A DNA stretch of 55,943 bases from positions 1 to 55,943 of the forward strand of contig NZ_CAKTVX010000013.1 in the NCBI RefSeq assembly GCF_934630525.1. The letters run 5' to 3'. Shown piece after piece: positions 52,301-55,943 of this stretch. The DNA is from an uncultured Slackia sp. GTDB lineage: Bacteria > Actinomycetota > Coriobacteriia > Coriobacteriales > Eggerthellaceae. Position 1 is the stretch's first letter. Each line of letters opens with the position of its first letter. Both the position numbers and the translations under genes were made by a program. Below the pieces are notes generated by a model. The model was given only the letters and a program-made list of their open reading frames with translations. It had not been told where the DNA came from and did not search any database.

Positions 52301-53515
52301 ATGAGCCTCGCACAGCAGCAAGAACTTGAATCGAAATACGTGATGGGCACTTTCGCCCGCAAGCCGGTCGAATTCGTGAGCGGAAACGGCATGACGCTCA
52401 CCGACGACAAAGGGAAGCAATACCTCGACTTCATTGGCGGCATCGGCGTTATTAGCCTGGGCCACTGCGCACCTGCGCTCGTAAAAACCCTGCAGGAGCA
52501 AACCGCCAAGCTCATGCACGTCAGCAACTATTACTACATCGAGCACCGCGGCGAGGTCGCCGAGAAGCTGTCGGGCATCTTGGGCGGCACCACCGACGCA
52601 GGCGAGCCTATCGAGTGGAAGACGTTCTTCTCGAATTCGGGCGCAGAATCCAATGAATGCGCCATCAAGCTCGCGCGCCTCTACGCGAAACGCTTCGGCA
52701 ATGGTGGTTCCACGATCGTCACCATCACGAACAGCTTCCACGGCCGCACGCTCGCGACGCTCGCTGCCACCGCGCAGCCGCTGAAGCAGGAAGCCTTCAA
52801 GCCGCTGCCCGGCGGATTCGTCGACGTTCCGCAAAACGATGTCGCAGCACTCGAGGCGGCATTCGCCAATCATGACGTGTGCGCCGTAATTCTTGAGGTC
52901 GTGCAAGGCGAAAGCGGCGTGCATCCGTGTTCCCAAGAGTATATGGAAGCGGTTCGCCGCCTGACGAGCGAGAACAAAGCGCTCATGATTTGCGATGAGG
53001 TGCAGTGCGGCATGTACCGCTGCGGCGTTCCCTTCGCGTTCCAGCACTATGGAGTCACGCCCGACATCGTCGCGATGGCAAAGGGCATTGCGGGCGGCGT
53101 GCCTATGGGCGCATGCGCAGCGCGCGCCGAAGTTGCCGACGCCTTCCAGCCGGGCGACCACGGCACCACGTTCGGCGGCAGCTGCCTGGCCATCACCGCA
53201 GCGAACTGCGTGCTCGACCAGTTGGGACAAGCTGGGGAAATCGAGCGCATCGAAGCCGCCGGCGAGCACCTCGCCGAACGCTTGGCAGCCCTGCCCCACG
53301 TGAAAGAAGTTCGCGGCCTCGGCCTTATGCGCGCGGTGGAGTTCGACGATTCCGTCGATGCGCCCGCGCTGGTGCTAGCGGCACTCAACGCGCCCCAAGG
53401 CCTCGTGCTGAACTACACCGGCGCCCATACGCTGCGCTTCCTGCCGCCTCTCATTGCCACGAACACCGACATCGACGCCATGGCCGACCAGCTCGAAAAG
53501 CTTATCGAGGCATAG
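52301..53515 (+). CDS. argD: Acetylornithine aminotransferase
   Basis: 404 aa. Class III PLP transaminase: NSGAESNECAIKLAR, NSFHGRTLATLAAT, ICDEVQCGMYR (PLP-contacting Asp) and the Schiff-base Lys in AMAKGIAGGVPMG. It transfers the amino group to N-acetylglutamate semialdehyde. AAGGGAG precedes the start; 52 bases separate it from argB. Confidence 0.96.
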   Translation: MSLAQQQELESKYVMGTFARKPVEFVSGNGMTLTDDKGKQYLDFIGGIGVISLGHCAPALVKTLQEQTAKLMHVSNYYYIEHRGEVAEKLSGILGGTTDAGEPIEWKTFFSNSGAESNECAIKLARLYAKRFGNGGSTIVTITNSFHGRTLATLAATAQPLKQEAFKPLPGGFVDVPQNDVAALEAAFANHDVCAVILEVVQGESGVHPCSQEYMEAVRRLTSENKALMICDEVQCGMYRCGVPFAFQHYGVTPDIVAMAKGIAGGVPMGACAARAEVADAFQPGDHGTTFGGSCLAITAANCVLDQLGQAGEIERIEAAGEHLAERLAALPHVKEVRGLGLMRAVEFDDSVDAPALVLAALNAPQGLVLNYTGAHTLRFLPPLIATNTDIDAMADQLEKLIEA

Positions 53516-53603
53516 CAATAACGAGCCGCAAGACCGCTCTTTGCAGCTCGCCTCGCAACCCATTCCCCTTCCCAAGCAACTCCACTTGCTCTGCGGAAGA
53601 TAC

Positions 53604-53643
53604 AAAAAGCGGACCGGCAAGCCTCCGGTCCGCTTTCTTTTTC
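53604..53643. terminator. Bidirectional terminator after argD
   Basis: AAAAAGCGGACCGG pairs with CCGGTCCGCTTTCTTTTT; serves argD and, on the other strand, the convergent hydrolase gene. Confidence 0.9.
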
Positions 53644-53671
53644 AGAACTTGTCTCGCTTCTTCAGCGAAAG

Positions 53672-54490
53672 CTAGTAGGCGCACACTTCGCTATAGGCAT
53701 CGGAGCGGCGGTCGCGCAGATACGGGCTCGTCACGCGATTCTTACGCACCTCATCGAAATCGAGATCGGCATACAGAATCCCCTCGGCCTCTTCGGCTAT
53801 CTGGCACATTTTGCCACCGCGCGGGCCGCAGACCATGCTGCCGCCATGCATGTACAAATCACCGCCCTCGTGACCAAAACGGTTCACCGCGCCCAGGAAC
53901 ACCGTATTCTCGAGCGCGCGGGCAGGCGCGTTGATTTCCCAAACATCCTTGTCCTGCACGCACCACGCGCTCGGGCACACAATGAGCTCGGCGCCCTTCA
54001 AGGCCAGCGTGCGAGCAGCCTCGGGGAATCCCATGTCGTAGCACACCATAATGCCGACCTTGCCGAATTCGGTGTCGAATACCGGGAATTCGTGGCCCGC
54101 ACGGAAATAGAAGCGCTCGAGCGCCCACAGGTGAACCTTGTCAAACGACCCCTGCACCGTGCCGTCGGAATTGATGAACACTGCGCTGTTATACGGAACG
54201 CCCGAAAGCCCATGCAGAAGAGCGATAGGAGCCACGATATACACATGGTTTTTGCGGGCCGCTTCCTGCAGCGCGCACACCGTGGGGCCGTCGATAGGCT
54301 CGGCCAGCTCGGTCATGCGCGGTCCGACCGTATCCAAATGGTAGCCCGTGGTAAACAGCTCGGGGAATACCACCATGTTGGCGCCTGCGGCGGCCGCTTC
54401 ATCGATCATGGGCAGCGCGCGAGCCATGCTCGCCTCCACATCGCCCAACACGCTTTGGAACTGCACGAGCGCAAGTTTCATCTTCGCCAT
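53672..54490 (-). CDS. Carbon-nitrogen hydrolase (nitrilase superfamily)
   Basis: 272 aa. The Glu-Lys-Cys triad is in VFPELFTTGY (Glu44), GSFDKVHLWALERFYF (Lys) and GIMVCYDMGFPEAAR (Cys). The family cleaves amides, ureides or nitriles; an N-carbamoylputrescine or omega-amidase role is possible but not shown. ATG at 54490 follows AAAGGAAA. It converges with the arginine genes, so a functional link is only suggestive. Confidence 0.93.
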   Translation of the reverse strand: MAKMKLALVQFQSVLGDVEASMARALPMIDEAAAAGANMVVFPELFTTGYHLDTVGPRMTELAEPIDGPTVCALQEAARKNHVYIVAPIALLHGLSGVPYNSAVFINSDGTVQGSFDKVHLWALERFYFRAGHEFPVFDTEFGKVGIMVCYDMGFPEAARTLALKGAELIVCPSAWCVQDKDVWEINAPARALENTVFLGAVNRFGHEGGDLYMHGGSMVCGPRGGKMCQIAEEAEGILYADLDFDEVRKNRVTSPYLRDRRSDAYSEVCAY

Positions 54491-54772
54491 GGTTTTCCTT
54501 TCAATGTCGCACCAAACCCCGGCATTCGCGCAATGCGCAAGCCGTTTTCCAAAAACGGAAACGCCGCGCACAAAGCCACGGACGAACCGCATATGAATAA
54601 ACGCGGCTCGGCTGGTATTCAATGCCCTATATCAACGATTCGTCATGCATTCCACTATGCTGCATTAGAGCTCAAGGCGCAAGCACCCCACTCCCCAATA
54701 AACGGCAAACGTGAGCGGCAAACGGCGCATTCGGCACTACAATGTCGCTAACGCATCTTAGAAAGGATCGCC

Positions 54773-55732
54773 ATGCTCTTCAAACACCTTATCGAATTGT
54801 ACGAATTGCTCGATTCCCCTCAGGCTTCGGGCGCGACTGTCGCCGATTACCTGAAGGCCATCGACCCCGAGTGCACCGTGGAGACCTATCCGCTGGAAGG
54901 CCCCAAAGGCACTACCGATATGGTGCGCGTTCGCATTCCCGGCGCCCATGGCAAATCGAGCGGCGACGACGCGCCGACCATCGGCCTGCTCGGTCGCTTG
55001 GGCGGCTTGGGAGCACGCCCTGAACGCATCGGATTCGTATCCGACGGAGACGGCGCGCTCACCGCGCTCGCCTGCGCCGCAAAGCTGCTCGACATGCACA
55101 AGAAAGGCGACGTTCTGCCTGGCGACGTGTTCGTGAGCACGCACGTGTGCCCGCATGCGCCCACCATGCCGCACAAGCCCGTGCCGTTCATGGGCTCGCC
55201 CACGTCCACCGCAGCCATCAATGCCGAAGAGGTCACGCCCGAGCTCGACGCCATTCTGGTTGTCGACACCACCAAGGGCAACCGCATCGCCAACAACCGC
55301 GGCTTCGCGATTTCCCCCACAGTTAAGCAGGGCGTCGTGATGCGCGTCAGCGAAGACTTGCTGGGCATTGCCGAAATCGCCACGGGCAAGCTGCCGCAGG
55401 TGTTCGCGATCTCAACGCTCGATATCACGCCCTATGGCAACGGCCTGTACCACCTGAACTCCATCATGCAGCCCTGCACCTGCACCGACGCGCCGGTCGT
55501 TGGCGTTGCAATCACCACCCAAACTGCCGTGCCGGGCTGCGCTACCGGCGCCACGCGCCTGCCCGACCTCGATGAAGCTGGCACGTTCATGATTGAAGCG
55601 GCAAAAGCGTTCACCGCAGGCGACGCGAGCTTCTTCGACCCTGAAGAATACGACCTGTTCATCAAGCGCTACGGCAGCATGGCGCATCTGCAAACCATGG
55701 GCAATCTGCCCGCGGAAAACCCGATGGCGTAA
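54773..55732 (+). CDS. DUF1177 family protein
   Basis: 319 aa. The sequence follows the DUF1177 pattern: HLIELYELLDSPQASG, FVSDGDGALTALACAAKLLDM, DVFVSTHVCPHAPTMPHKPVPFMGSP, VVDTTKGNRIANNRGFAISPTVKQG. The Asp, His and Glu residues suggest a metallo-enzyme fold, but the family has no established reaction. AGAAAGGA precedes the ATG. It appears to be a single-gene unit with its own terminator. Confidence 0.88.
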   Translation: MLFKHLIELYELLDSPQASGATVADYLKAIDPECTVETYPLEGPKGTTDMVRVRIPGAHGKSSGDDAPTIGLLGRLGGLGARPERIGFVSDGDGALTALACAAKLLDMHKKGDVLPGDVFVSTHVCPHAPTMPHKPVPFMGSPTSTAAINAEEVTPELDAILVVDTTKGNRIANNRGFAISPTVKQGVVMRVSEDLLGIAEIATGKLPQVFAISTLDITPYGNGLYHLNSIMQPCTCTDAPVVGVAITTQTAVPGCATGATRLPDLDEAGTFMIEAAKAFTAGDASFFDPEEYDLFIKRYGSMAHLQTMGNLPAENPMA

Positions 55733-55782
55733 AGATCCATCAAAGCGCCCACAACGCTTTCTCGTCGGAACAGCGCATAAAG

Positions 55783-55808
55783 AAAGGGACCCAACCGGGT
55801 CCCTTTTT
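55783..55808 (+). terminator. Terminator of the DUF1177 gene
   Basis: AAAGGGACCC pairs with GGGTCCCTTT followed by TT. The remaining 135 bases of the window hold nothing I can name. Confidence 0.9.
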
Positions 55809-55943
55809 CATGCAGCAGCGTATTTGGGCTATTCGGGTCGCAGCGTCGACGGTGAGCGCCGACCGAGGCTTATAGGACAAAAAGTGTGTCTCGATAGAAC
55901 GCATGTTCCCCTCACGCTAATCCAGCCAGAATGGGAAGGAATC

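Noticed and set aside
1..55943. A defence island or prophage
   Set aside because: Apart from one IS element, all recognised genes are housekeeping or metabolic, and no phage structural, integrase, restriction or toxin-antitoxin genes were seen.

Overview
The window is about 56 kb of high-GC bacterial chromosome, almost entirely housekeeping genes. Gene content and family types point to an anaerobic or microaerophilic Actinomycetota of class Coriobacteriia, probably Eggerthellaceae (Slackia/Eggerthella-like). The pointers are a membrane sensor, histidine kinase and LuxR-type regulator set, a reverse-rubrerythrin peroxide system, DUF1177 and DUF4428 proteins, and very regular GC-rich codon use. 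This placement is an inference, because no rRNA is present.

Layout. (1) 1-1.54 kb: an IS110-family insertion sequence with ATA and AGG codons foreign to its neighbours. (2) 1.9-8.8 kb: a small lipoprotein, a zinc-ribbon DUF4428 protein, a tightly overlapping three-gene signalling set, and a divergent SPFH/zinc-ribbon protein. (3) 9.0-18.4 kb, minus strand: alaS, ruvX, mltG, a small ORF, yqeG, aroC-like, aroK, an M24 peptidase and efp. (4) 18.7-24.5 kb: a small hypothetical gene, an AI-2E-family permease, a DUF948-like membrane protein, rarA and a UbiB kinase. (5) 24.7-32.1 kb: a probable 6S RNA, then recJ-helicase fusion, rel, metallo-hydrolase and DUF47 as one minus-strand operon. (6) 32.3-36.7 kb: pth, prs, glmU and trmB. 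(7) 36.8-39.1 kb: a Fur/PerR regulator overlapping a flavin reductase-rubredoxin-rubrerythrin fusion, then a DUF3783 protein. (8) 39.1-44.6 kb: a probable nickel/peptide ABC importer with a fused permease and a histidine-rich ATPase, behind twin palindromic operators. (9) 44.9-49.8 kb: glmM, an EamA exporter, luxS, rpsI, rplM, tRNA-Thr and tRNA-Tyr. (10) 50-55.7 kb: argC, argB, argD, a nitrilase-family hydrolase and DUF1177.

The most notable observations are these. The aroC-like protein has lost both family catalytic histidines (His10 is Arg; the RPGHAD His is Ser). Two GTGTTACG-N11-CGTAnCAC operators precede the presumed nickel importer, and the same 8-11-8 geometry recurs as a paired palindrome between rarA and ubiB. 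RecJ is fused to a RecQ-type helicase. A flavoprotein and a rubrerythrin are joined in frame across an internal Shine-Dalgarno/ATG next to a G4 run. There is a probable 6S RNA. The IS110 element has a perfect 19-bp inverted repeat at its ends and a structured leader that could encode its bridge RNA. All positions come from reading the sequence; no searches were run.
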